Below, piece by piece: positions 45,341 to 56,228 of a DNA stretch of 64,000 nucleotides. The DNA is taken from contig JANCIK010000009.1 of NCBI GenBank assembly GCA_028532985.1, forward strand, positions 1,612,001 to 1,676,000. Reading direction: 5' to 3'. Under the pieces are notes generated by a model. That model worked only from the letters and a program-made list of their open reading frames with translations, searched no databases and was not told where the DNA came from. Origin of the DNA: Stropharia rugosoannulata. Its lineage: Eukaryota; Basidiomycota; Agaricomycetes; Agaricales; Strophariaceae. A program made the position numbers and the translations under genes. Positions within the stretch are counted from its first letter, which is position 1, and the number at the start of each line of letters is the position of its first letter.

Positions 45341-46691
45341 ATGGAAACCCTTCCTCATGTCAATGGGACGGCCTCATCCGCAGAAGCTGACATGTTGGAC
45401 GATTCAGACATTGAAGCTGAACTCGAGGTTGACCAACTGGACTCTGACACAGATCCCGAAGCCGATACAGCTAAACCCAGCACGCACAAGAACGGATCTT
45501 CCACCAGACCGGGGGAACGCATACCAGGACATACACTACTCCCTGCAGTTCGTTTGGAGAATATCATACAAGCGGATGGTGCGCACTATATTTGTTCGTT
45601 TGCCTCTAGGACTCAACAAACTTATTAGGTGTCACTGGAAGTATGGCCTTATCTAAAGAAGGCCTGTACGTACTCTCAATAGCGACTGTAGGCGTATTTC
45701 TATTAGCAGTACTTCATCTTATTAACTCGGTTTTAGGAAGAGTTTATCAAGCGCTTGATCCAAGCTGCTCACCGTGAAGCTGGTGCCCACAGGCGCAACC
45801 AGATCAACTATACCGATATGGGTGTGTGGATATACCATTTGTAAAGACTGCAATACTAACATGTCCATATACAGCTGTCACTACTCAACAATATCAAGAA
45901 TTCATGATGCTGGCAGGTGCTTTGCCAATTTATTTGAGACCCTTTTCTGGCTTTAACCTGCCTTTATAGATACAATTCCTGCTCCGATAGCTCTCGCAGA
46001 TGCACTCATGCTACGACAAGAAAAAGAGAGGGAATTAATCGAAGATAATCCCGCTTTAGCCGTCCCAGTTTCTTTTCCTTCGGCGGTTCCCTCGCCTGAT
46101 CCCGAACCGTCGGCTTCCGCACCTAAGGCTGCAAAAAAGAGCAGAAGTCTTCAGTCTAATGGCAAGGAGAAAGAAAAGAACGGAGTATCCGGCCCTGCGA
46201 CCTCGAACGGAAAACGGAAATCAAAGAAGGGGCCTCAACCTGAACTTGAATTGGCTTACCCTAATATAACTACCCTACCAAATGATGGCCTGCAGTGGCC
46301 TGAATATGCCAGCAACTCGAACGGCCATGTGGAGTATTCTCAAAATCACTACCGAAATGCTCGCAATGGAATTCCTCCAGCATCCGCACCCCCTCCTTTA
46401 CCAATACCACCTCCCCTTTCCACAATGTCAAACGGCCATGCAGGTTTCTCTCCTTCGCAACCTTCCCAATATACTCCGGAAGGTGGATACGACCTTCAAT
46501 CGATACACTCCCCACCGCAAGATCCGGACTCTCGATCCCAGACACCACCATACGGAGCTGGGGGGCCTTCCTGGCCTGGCCAATTCACTGGTCCAGCGAG
46601 CGGGTTCCTTCATGGTCCTGCTGTCTCTTACGCCCACCCAGCTCAAAATCCTGGTCGCACTATCTATTCCCAGACCAACCATCCTGATTGA
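45341..46691 (+). CDS. histone-fold (CBF/NF-Y-type) protein, Dpb3/CHRAC-like
   Basis: Five exons (45341..45578, 45629..45687, 45737..45821, 45875..45916, 45970..46691) encode 381 aa. Residues ~66-150 are a histone fold of the CBFD/NF-YB class: GHTLLPAVRLENIIQADG, ALSKEGLYVLSIATEEFIKR, and RNQINYTDMAVTTQQYQEFM. This resembles DNA polymerase epsilon subunit Dpb3/POLE4 and chromatin-accessibility (CHRAC) partners, which pair with a second histone-fold protein. The N-terminus is acidic. The long C-terminal half is Pro/Ser/Gly/Gln-rich and disordered, far larger than in yeast Dpb3. The precise complex is therefore uncertain. Confidence 0.82.
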
Positions 46692-46969
46692 TAATACATA
46701 TCGGTATACATTGTATCATATTATTTTTACACCGTCTAATAAGGAGAAAGAATTTTCATACTTTTCAAGTACCTGTTCTCTCAGAGGCTCGTGTTTGAGA
46801 TCAACTTCTTATTAGATCTAATCTATTCCTATATCCTACTATCAACTAGTCACCAGGTCGGAGTTGCATGTGCTCTCATATCTCACGATTGCTAATAAGC
46901 GTTCTTACTCAATTCTTACTATCCTCTGCTAACGCTCAGCACTCATCTCTACATAGCTTTGGGTTACCC

Positions 46970-48497
46970 ATGATTCAGACACTCCCCACTGGTGGAAAGC
47001 TGCCTATCATCGATGTTGCTCCCTTCCTGGACTCAGCTACCCCGGACGATAAGCGTGCCGCTACCACTGCCGCCCTTCACTCTGCTTGTCTTGATTATGG
47101 ATTCTTCTATCTAAATATTGATGCATATGTCGACCGCTCCGAAGCAGAGAATCTCGCACGTCTTGCTCGTGCTTTCTTCTCGCTGCCGCAGGAGGAAAAA
47201 GACAAATTATCGCTAGCTAACCAGGACTTCGCAAGGGGTGTGTATGGTGCACTAGTAAACCTATATCGCATATAAAAGGATCTTTACCTATCTAGGATAT
47301 GCAAAGCTAAATGAGAACATTACAAATGGCAAGGCGGACGCGCATGAAGGACTGGACTTCTACAAGCCTGTACCAGTTCCAGACAAGACAAAACCTTTGT
47401 GGGGTGAAAACCAATGGCCGACTATTCATGAATTTAAGCAGAAGTATGAACTGTGGGTAGAGAAGATGAAAAAATTGGGGCTGATAATAATGGAAGCGTA
47501 AGTAGGACGTGCACATAATGAGTATCTATTTTTTAAATCTGAACGCATATAAGCATGTCTGAAGGTCTGGGCTTATCCAGAGAAGAGTGGCAGAATTTAC
47601 GCAGCCAGGTAGATAATAGCTTCTGGGTTATGCGCGTGATAGGTGCGCACTACATCCAGTTATCGTGGATCAATGCCAAACTTTGAATGTGATTATGCTG
47701 AACTCTGGTGCCTCAAATTTACAGGGTATCCTCCCCTCCCAAAAGACAACGAGGGAATTTCTTGCGGAGCGCATAAGTACGTGATAGCCTAATATATAAG
47801 GAATGTGTATTTGATCAACATGGCTGATACGTAGAGATTATGGTTGTTTAACGTGAGCACAAGCAATGCACCCCTGAAAACTCGCGCTAAAAGTGACATT
47901 CACATGTAGCTTTCTGTGGGCAGATCCTACACCGTCAGCCCTCCAGGTCTTTTTTCCAGATGTTAAACGGCCTAAAACTGATCACCGCTACCTCTCTGGC
48001 GAACAAGAGTCCGGAGTGTGGTTAGATGCAGATCCCATCCCAGGCTGTATAGTCTGTAATATAGGTGAAAGTGAGTGGGCGTAATTGATCGGATAACACT
48101 TTAATTAACTCGTCTCAAATGACCAGTGTGGGAGGTCTGGACGAATGGACTTTATCGTTCCACCCTTCACCGTGTTATACATCGTGGCTCTAACTACCGG
48201 TACGAAAGTCGCTTGGACTGTACATTACTTAGGCTAACAAAAGCTTTTACCAGCATATCGTATGTTCACTCGACACAAAGCGTGCACTGATTAACCATCA
48301 ATTTGCTCATAAGGATACCCTTTTTCTTCGAACCGAACTTCGATGCGCTCGTTAAACCGTTAAATATCCCCGATAAAAATAACAATACTGAAGACATCCG
48401 CGACGCTGTTGTGTACGGGGATTTCCTTTTGAAGAAGGTTGGGAGCAACTTTGCTTTTGGTGGGACAAAGAGTAAATACTCGAGTGACACTGTATAA
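46970..48497 (+). CDS. 2-oxoglutarate/Fe(II)-dependent dioxygenase (isopenicillin-N-synthase-like)
   Basis: Nine exons (46970..47237, 47296..47497, 47554..47642, 47725..47776, 47835..47852, 47910..48070, 48127..48199, 48254..48259, 48314..48497) encode 350 aa. The N-terminal DIOX_N domain starts LPIIDVAPFLDS. The iron site is H-x-D in GAHKDYGCLTFLW plus the distal His in LHRVIHRG, and an Arg/Ser pair for 2-oxoglutarate is expected near it. Exon 5 is 18 nt. Exon 8 is a predicted 6-nt microexon (Ile-Ser) between two 54-nt introns. An in-frame ATG at 46868 would add 34 residues that resemble a signal peptide. The internal start is preferred because the family is cytosolic. The substrate is unknown. 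Confidence 0.88.
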
Positions 48498-49529
48498 TTA
48501 TCCTTTCATACGGCCCGAAGTAGAAGTACCAAGTCGTGCTTAGAACAGACAAATAATGACATATATCGGGTTCGACTCGCCGGGACGGATGATGTTAGTT
48601 AGTAACAGCTGAAGTTGAACGACTGCAGAGTCAGCGGCAACTTGAAAATAATAGCGTAGTTAGGCTGCGCTTGTGTGACAGCTATTCATCCTCAGCCTTC
48701 TACAAGATTTACGTTCATGAGGATATAAACCTCAGGCAGTTGTTGTGGCCTTGCTTGAAAAGTAAGGTTCCCCGAGGTGGGAATTCACCATATATAGTAG
48801 TTTCGTCGTCAGTTTACTCTCGTGCAAATGTTTCGTCTGTGATCTTAGAAGCAAATACTGCCAAATATGATCTTATACGGACAACCTCGTTTCTCTCGCC
48901 ATCGTCTGTGATCTTGGAATCAAACATCGCCAAATATTATCTATACGGAGAGCATATGTACTAAGTAGTGCATCCCTTCTAAATCATCTATCTATATAAA
49001 TCATCTAAATACTCTGCTTGGCTGTGCGGCGTGCCTACTACTCTCCCGCATCGTTGGTCGTTACATCGTCTTAGTATTTTTTACTCAAGCCTATTACTTA
49101 AGCAGACTAGCAAGGCCTAATCGCCGGAGGCGATACCTAGTATTCAAGGCGTACCTATTTTTGAGATTTCCGACGTCAAGATTTACTATTTGCGGTTACT
49201 AATTGGTTACCAAGGTGATTAGTATTATTATGTAAGTTGTGTATGCAAATGCCAATTACGGTTTAGCTTGAGTCTAGCGACTTCCTAAGCTTATTCAAAC
49301 TCGTATACTTGTGCTGGAACAAATGAACCGAAGCCCTACTAGTACACTATAATCATCGGCGGGATTGGTCCAGAAATTCAAATAGGTTCAAACCTATGCT
49401 TAGGCCTGAAAAATACAACCAATGCAATAAACTATCACACACCATTGACGTTTGCTCAATAGATAGATGTGATGCAATATTTAACCGTAAACTTGACCGT
49501 GAAACTAAGAAATATACCCAACTATACGC
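48498..49529. other. 1-kb convergent intergenic region
   Basis: No gene seen. It is AT-rich with many short unconnected frames. It contains the diverged direct repeat listed separately and the 3' flanks of the 2OG oxygenase and protoglobin genes. Confidence 0.5.
48832..48949. repeat. two diverged ~48-bp direct repeats, 68 bp apart start to start
   Basis: Unit 1 begins at about 48832 (TTCGTCTGTGATCTTAGAAG...) and unit 2 at about 48900 (ATCGTCTGTGATCTTGGAAT...). They share TCGTCTGTGATCTT, CCAAATAT and TATACGGA in the same order with scattered substitutions. This looks like an old local duplication in non-coding DNA. Confidence 0.7.
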
Positions 49530-50342
49530 CTAGAAAAACCTTTTTGCAAAAAAGATTCCGAGCACAAACATACAAGAACTAATCCCAGCAATGGCCGATG
49601 GTTCAGTCCATAGAGCTTTTAACGAGGTCCGAGAGGTGGTCTGCTCGGCGACATAGTGACGAGCGAAGAGATCATTTTGTATCCAAATGATCTATTTCAA
49701 TACGCATTGAGAATATGTTTCGTGATTGACATTCGACGTGAGACCGACCTTATTCACAGCCCTGGCAACAGCATTTTTGGTTTGCAAGTCAAGGTCTGGG
49801 TGCATGATCACTGCATTAACAAGAATGTCCTCAACATAACCTAACAGAATGGAGCAATGTATCAGTTCAACCCGCAGAGCAGGCTTATTTTTCCTGATTA
49901 AAAATGAGATGGGAAGAAGAACTACTCGTGAACTGACATACCTATGCGAGAAACCTGCTATTCCAGTGTGCATAAGGCCAACCTTATCGAGGTACTGCCA
50001 ACTCTGATCATTTTCATAGTCCATAGTGACCAGCTTGACTAAGTAATTTGCAAGGAAATCCTTCCGGAATTTAATTTGCGGATGACTTGCTGAGAGTTCG
50101 GAGAGCGTGGCGGGTGCTTCGCCAGTATATCCTGTCTGGCGTGGAACAAAAGATTTGGCTGTTATATCGAAGGACAGTAGTTTTTCATAAACAGTGTCGA
50201 CGACTGTTGCGACAAGTGGGGCGACAACATCGCGAGAGGCGTGAAGGGCAGCAGCATCCTCAGATGTAAATTCAATGAAGTCGCGCAAGTACCGAACCCT
50301 TGCTGAGAAGTCCTGGAGAGAGTCTTCTGGGATGCGCTTCAT
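49530..50342 (-). CDS. protoglobin-type globin with C-terminal membrane anchor
   Basis: Three exons (50342..49942, 49893..49749, 49691..49530) encode 235 aa. The protoglobin/globin-sensor fold spans ~1-195: LRDFIEFTSEDAAALHASRD, FVPRQTGYTGEAP, HPQIKFRKDFLANYL, YLDKVGLMHTGIAGF, and LRVELIHCSILLGYVEDILV, which holds candidate haem-binding His residues. The last exon adds IIWIQNDLFARHYV and ends in a hydrophobic segment followed by Lys-Arg (AIAGISSCMFVLGIFFAKRF), a typical tail-anchor layout. The ligand and role (O2/NO/CO sensing or detoxification) are not known for fungal members. The gene is divergent from DRS1. Confidence 0.9.
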
Positions 50343-50766
50343 GTTATGGTTAGAAAATGTGGGGGGGTATAACCATGTTCCGTTGGAATCCGACCTTTTT
50401 ATCCGACTGACTAAAACATCTAGGCCTCGTCCGGGGCCCCGGGATTATCCACTAATAGAATTGACTCGACTTTTAATAACTAGAACCAATAACATACAGT
50501 CGAGACTGGGGGGCAGGGCAAAATTAGAGGGACGGAGAGGGACGGATGCCATCTGTAATATGCCAACGATGAGAGGCTGATGCTAACAGTGGCCGAGGTT
50601 CCAGGTCGAGGCTCTCTGCGGATAAAGCGGTCCGCGAATCAGCCACGTGCACCATTTTTGCATTTGCTCTTCACCTGCACAGGAAACTGAAAGGTATATG
50701 GCGAGGCTTGAGTATAGTCAATCTACACAACACCTTCACACAAAAACTGTAGCACCAAACAATACA
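50343..50766. promoter_or_regulatory. bidirectional promoter region, protoglobin / DRS1
   Basis: 424 nt between divergent starts without coding potential. The centre is G-rich on the plus strand (50505-50545). No clear TATA box seen. Confidence 0.4.
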
Positions 50767-53500
50767 ATGGCCGACTATGTTATGACCATAGACTCAGATG
50801 CAGAGGACGCTCCGCCGATCCCTTCAACCTTAAAGTCTTCAAAACTTCAAGAGCCCGCAGACGACGCGAAGCTGGACCCCGATTTCGTATTTGATTTAGC
50901 AGGAGACCCGTACACGGACCTTACCAACACAAATCTGGCTGTTAGTGATTTTGTTAAAACAGGAAGCAAGCCAGTGGGTTCAATTTAGGCTATATATCAT
51001 TCTCCTCAAATAACTTCTCTCCTACAGGCGCCTATAAATGTCGATGAAATTATCGCGCGCCGAAGGTTAAGCTCTAAGCGGAAACGAGCTATCGAAGAGA
51101 GCGACAGTGAAGAGGATGATGATGATAGTGAAGAAGAAGATGACGATAACGATGAACTTGAAGCGTCTGATTCGGATGGAAATATCGACGAATTGGAGGA
51201 ACAGGATCCTTTGGCTACTTCAGGAGAAGAGGATGATGATGATGACGATAAAGCAAGTGAAAACGGTTCTCTCGGCCAGTCTTCTGGCGAGAGCGATTCT
51301 GATTCTGAGGAAGAAACGCAGGCGGAAAAGGACAGGAAGGCTGCATACTTCGACTCTGAGGCAGGACCAACAGAAAGCCATGATTCCTTCTTATCAATGA
51401 ATCTCTCTCGACCATTGCTTAAGGCGATAACAACTCTTGGATTCACAAAACCTACACCTATTCAAGCTGCTACTATCCCTGTTGCACTGTTAGGAAAGGA
51501 CGTTGTCGGTAATGCAGTCACCGGTTCAGGAAAAACTGCTGCATTTATGATTCCCATGATTGAACGTCTTCTTTATCGAGAAAAAGGGAAAAGGGCTGCT
51601 GCAACGCGCTGTGTAGTCCTTGTACCCACGAGAGAACTGGGCGTGCAGTGTTATGAAGTTGGGACCAAATTAGCAACACATACTGATATTCAACTAGCCC
51701 TGCTCGTCGGTGAGTGGAACTATTGAATCTCCTTCAGAATTCGTTAACATGCTACACAGGTGGATTGTCGCTCAAGTCCCAAGAGGCTGCTTTGCGTACC
51801 CGCCCTGACATTGTAATTGCCACCCCCGGACGTCTGATTGATCACATTCGAAACTCTCCTTCTTTCAACCTCGACGCTGTTGATGTCCTAGTCCTTGATG
51901 AAGCTGACAGAATGCTTTCAGATGGGTTCGCAGATGAGCTCGCTGAGATTATCAGATCAACGCCGACCTCCCGTCAGACTATGCTCTTCTCTGCTACTAT
52001 GACTGACTCCGTCGATGAGCTTGTTAAAATGTCTCTCAACAAACCCGTCAGGCTATTTGTGGACCCTAAAAAAACGACTGCACGAGGTCTCATTCAAGAA
52101 TTTGTGCGAGTGAAAGCAGGAAAAGAGAATGAACGGTCTGCTTTGTTGACTGCGCTCTGCAAGCGTACATTCAAAACCAAGGTCATCATCTTCCTGCGAA
52201 GCAAAAAGCTCGCGCATCAAATGCGTATCGTTTTCGGATTACTAGGAATGAAGTGCGAGGAATTACATGGAGACCTGACACAAGAACAAGTAGGTACTTC
52301 TTTGCACACAAAAGGTGGAATAAGCTCATGTCTTCTTAGCGTCTCAACGCCCTCCACGCGTTCCGTGAAGGCAAGGTAGACTATTTAATGGCAACAGATT
52401 TGGCCTCCCGTGGTCTAGATATCAAAGGGGTTGAGACCGTTATCAACTATGACATGCCTACTCAGCTGGCTCAGTACCTTCATCGTGTCGGTCGTACAGC
52501 GCGTGCCGGGAAGAAAGGAAGGTATGTCGTATCAAAAGGGACCTTCCATTCAGATCGAATAACTGGTTATATAGATCCGTGACTCTCGTTGGTGAAGCCG
52601 ATCGAAAAATGTTGAAAGTTGCAATAAAGAAAAGCACTGCTGAGGACCAAGTCCGCCATCGAATAGTTCCTGCAGAAATTGTTCAAACTTATATTGAAAA
52701 GTTGACATCTCTGAAAGAAGATATTACCGGCATCCTTGCTGAGGAGAAAGAGGAGAAGCATGTCAGCCAACCAATATCTTGAGCATATACTATCCATTAC
52801 TCAACGGATTCTATTTTATATAGCTACGGAAAGCCGAAATGGAACTCAAGAAAGGACAAAATATGATTGAACATGAGGCTGAGATATTTTCGCGTCCGGC
52901 TCGTACATGGTTCCAAAATACAAAGGACAAACAAAAAGCTGAAGGTTCGTCAGAGGAATCTTGTATTCTACCGCTAATACGTGATTGACTTTGTAATCAG
53001 AGCTTAGCAAACAACTGTACGAAAGTGGAGGAAAATTAAAATCCAAACAGTCCGTCGTAGATGAGAACAAAGTCAGTCGAACACTTTTTTGCTCGAAGTG
53101 CATGTTTCTCAACTCGTATCTCTCTTTTAAGCCTAAACGTGACAAGATGTCTGGCCTCTCGCGCAAGGCTAAACGTCGAAAGATGATTATGGAAGAAGAT
53201 AAAGAATTTAATGACGCAAAAGCAATCGGTGCTTCTATACGTTCTGCTAAGAAGGCGAATCGTCCAGGCAAGATCGGCGAACCAGAAAAAAAGCCCTCAG
53301 GCCCAGCAAAGAAGAAACGTAAAACCGTTTCAAAGCAGGCCCGCGTAGGCTCAAGTGTATTCGACAGCGACTTCGGCTCAAAATCAAAGGCTCAGGAAGG
53401 TATTAGGACTAAGAAAACCGATGCCGTCAAAGGCAGTAAAAAGGGGGGAAAGCCCAGTAAAGGGGGGGCTAAGGGCAAAAATAAACCAAGAAAGAAATGA
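50767..53500 (+). CDS. DRS1: DEAD-box ATP-dependent RNA helicase Drs1 (DDX27)
   Basis: Eight exons (50767..50973, 51028..51709, 51760..52289, 52340..52521, 52575..52761, 52824..52944, 53001..53071, 53132..53500) encode 782 aa. It is a nucleolar helicase for 60S ribosome assembly (27S/25S rRNA). Residues ~90-165 are a long acidic tract. Motifs in order: Q (GFTKPTPIQ, ~207-215), I (AVTGSGKT, ~232-239), Ia PTRELG, Ib [40 protein letters not shown]. Drs1-specific C-terminal marks are [23 protein letters not shown] and a Lys-rich tail (SRKAKRRKM). The gene is convergent with the SAP-domain gene, with only 77 nt between stop codons. Confidence 0.96.
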
Positions 53501-53577
53501 ACTGTTCAGATATTGTTTTGAGCTAATCTCTTTGTCCTGTTCTCTCTACATTGGTTACAAAGTTCTTGTTCAGTTAT

Positions 53578-55707
53578 TTATATGCCTCCGTCCTTCTTAC
53601 ACCCTATTATTTCCATCCATACATCTGCAACTCCATCCTCTTCGGAACCAACCTGCATACCATTATCCTTAAGAATATAATATTGCCTTGCCGGGGTCTG
53701 CACTATCGCCAGTGCCTCGTGTAGCGGCTTCCGGCTAACTGTATCGAAGTGAAGGCTCTCCAAGTGGTGATGCCTAGAGAAATTTAACAACGCAGTATAG
53801 TACGAGGGGAGGTTTACTGACTCTGGCAAGAACAATCGAATTCGTTGATTTTTTCGAGGCCGAATGGCCGTATTCACTGCTCCAAGGGGAATGCCGTTGT
53901 ATTGTTGGATCATTTCGTTTACAGTTAACTGGGCTCCACTGAGACTGATGTTTGGTTGTACACCACTAGTCAGTATATAATGTATTTGGTTCAGCGCCAA
54001 CGACTGTTACCTATTGCCCACAACGCATGCCATGATGTAACGTTGAGCAACCAACAGTTTCATTGAAGAACATGGATTCTCTTTCTTGATTTTGGACAAC
54101 CAGACTTTGCTGATACCCTTATCATATTCTTCATGATTTAACCAATGAAGGTAATTTGATAGTCCGCCATGTGGATTAACTTGTCCGTTGCTGATGGGTA
54201 TCGTCGGCGCTTGGCTTCTACATTCGATATAATGCTCCCAATCCAGGCGCAGGCGATCAGTGGCAGAGCAATCCCTCATACCGCTCTTCGTGTGGCGACC
54301 TATTATTTCGCATGTAGGTTCAATGACGTAGTACTTGTGTATTCCACACGAGGAAGATTTCACTATGATTTTCCAAATTTCGTTTGCAATAATTTCTTCT
54401 GCTTTTATAATCTCTTCACAAGATGTCTCATCGAACCTGACTCTATTAAGCCCGTGCCCCACTGAAACAATGAAAAACAATTGTGTCGACAGAAATCTTC
54501 GACCGTTAGCGTATAAGCACTTTAAACGTTAGTGGAGCGTGTGCATACCGCATAATGATGGAGGCCTCTTTATGGTTATCGCAACTTTTCCAGACATTTT
54601 CGTGGACACAATACTTGTTCTTCAGGTGGCGTCCAACAAAAGACGCCTCGTACATTTGTTTTCTTTGTTCGGCTTCATTTACACGACGGAGAAGATAAGG
54701 CCAGAAATTTGTCACTTGAACTGGGTATTGTGACAACACGATGCTTAACCTCGAACCTGAAAAATATCGTCGTAGCTGGATATATGCGGCCGAATAAGCT
54801 GTAAGATCATGAGCAAAAGACGGTAGTTTTTAGAAGTTGAAAATGCCCTGCCGCAATATCTGAATAACCGGGAAACCAAAGCACAAGACTTTAAGTCGTC
54901 CATAGATATGTCACGTAGTATTAAGGAAAGACGAGGTACATGTTTTCGCTGTGCCATAGAAGGGGGGAGGGTTATTGATGAAAGCCGGGGTGAGCAGCTT
55001 TCCAGACAATCGCCGAAGTCCACGGAAACAACAGCCAGCGTGTCTACAGACTGATTATATGCGTCTATCGGTGCGGTACGCAATTTGGGCATGAGATGTC
55101 TGAAACGTCTGCCGTTGTCGACCTTGTTAGTTCCACTCATTCTATCAGAGGACGGCTTAGAACTTGAAGCACGCTGTAACAAAGCCTCGGGTACAGTAGC
55201 CATAATGCTAGGATAGGCATTGATTTTGGCTTTTTTGTTTACAGTGAAGTGGATACCAGATTCAATGTCTTTTGCTGGTCTTTTTGTGGTCGTCGAGGCC
55301 ACTCTCAGTGACGAGTCGTTGGTTACCGTAGAAGCTTCAAGTCTATTTGACTGTTGAGGATTTGTGGTATGTGGAGGAACAGGCGTTTGCTCCACTATCA
55401 GAACTGACACAGAAGAATTGGGTTCCTCAGAAGCAGGTTTTGGTGGAGAGACATCTGGTTTATCTGTAAGACGTCGTGAGAGTACATTAGCAGGAGATCG
55501 GGAGCTGGTAGGTTTTCTATGAGGAGATGCTGCAATGTTTTCTGAGACAGTTTGTTGCCCATTAAGAATCTTCAAGACCAGAGCAGTTTTGGTTAGTTTT
55601 GAATAGCCAACCAAGCGCCGTTCTTTGCATAGCGATTTTAGGTCTTTGGATGTCAGTTTATTGAGGCTATTTTCGGTCAAAGAAGTTAAAGGGGTCGGTG
55701 GAGCCAT
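53578..55707 (-). CDS. SAP-domain, F-box-like protein of unknown function
   Basis: Four exons (55707..54855, 54798..54549, 54496..54011, 53965..53578) encode about 658 aa. Near the N-terminus a SAP motif is visible (LTSKDLKSLCKERRLVGYSK, then TKTALVLKIL), a DNA-binding helix-hook. A disordered Ser/Pro stretch with KRPAKD and NKKAK basic patches suggests nuclear location. Then comes an F-box-like segment (LSLILRDISMDDLKSCALVS) and a globular part (VTNFWPYLLRRVNEAEQRKQ, FLSTQLFFIVSVGHGLN, GGLSNYLHWLNHEEYDKGIS) that I have seen only in basidiomycete proteins. The join after SRLFRY requires a GC donor (TATT|GCGGCA), since no GT keeps frame. The ATG at 55707 follows a non-ATG frame extension. Confidence 0.75.
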
Positions 55708-56228
55708 AACTCGGTAGAATAAATAAAACCTGGATGAAAGTTCTGTACCTACTCTAAGACTCAAGAGCGTCGCGTTACGTAAATCCACTTTACAGTTGCT
55801 TTATAGGGGACGGGTTCTTCCGCGACTGAAAGGCAGTCTGCTGACTCATGGAATGGTACACAATAAATTAATGCGAAAAGGTATACTTTAGAGTTGCTCT
55901 AGAGGTATCGGAATATGAAGGTATTCATTATAACATGCGAATAAGTGAGACAGTATGATTCCTGATTTGCGTGATTGTAGGTTGAGTGTCGTGACGGTGT
56001 AAGTTGCCAAGTATATTCGTAAGTAGTCAATAAGACCACTACAAGTATATGGGTAACGGAAGAAGTCTTGCAGATAATTTCAGTACAACACGATTATTGA
56101 CATGACAGTAATACGGACCTATCAGCATTGAAAAGAAAATTATTAGCAATATCTTCTCCCTCCAAAAAGCGATTGGGGCTTAGGACTAAGAGCAAACCAA
56201 TTAGAAAATCAAAGAAGATAAATTATTT
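55708..56228. other. spacer between PLD1 3' end and SAP gene start
   Basis: AT-rich sequence without coding potential. It should hold the SAP-gene promoter and the PLD1 3' UTR. Confidence 0.5.

Noticed and set aside
48200..48313. One 114-nt intron in the 2OG oxygenase
   Set aside because: It is twice the usual length here and loses Ile-Ser from a conserved motif. Two 54-nt introns around a 6-nt exon fit better.
48560..48590. B-box-like GGGTTCGACTC suggesting a tRNA gene
   Set aside because: No A box at the right distance and no cloverleaf stems. Other B-box-like sites (near 34380 and 37577) fail the same test.
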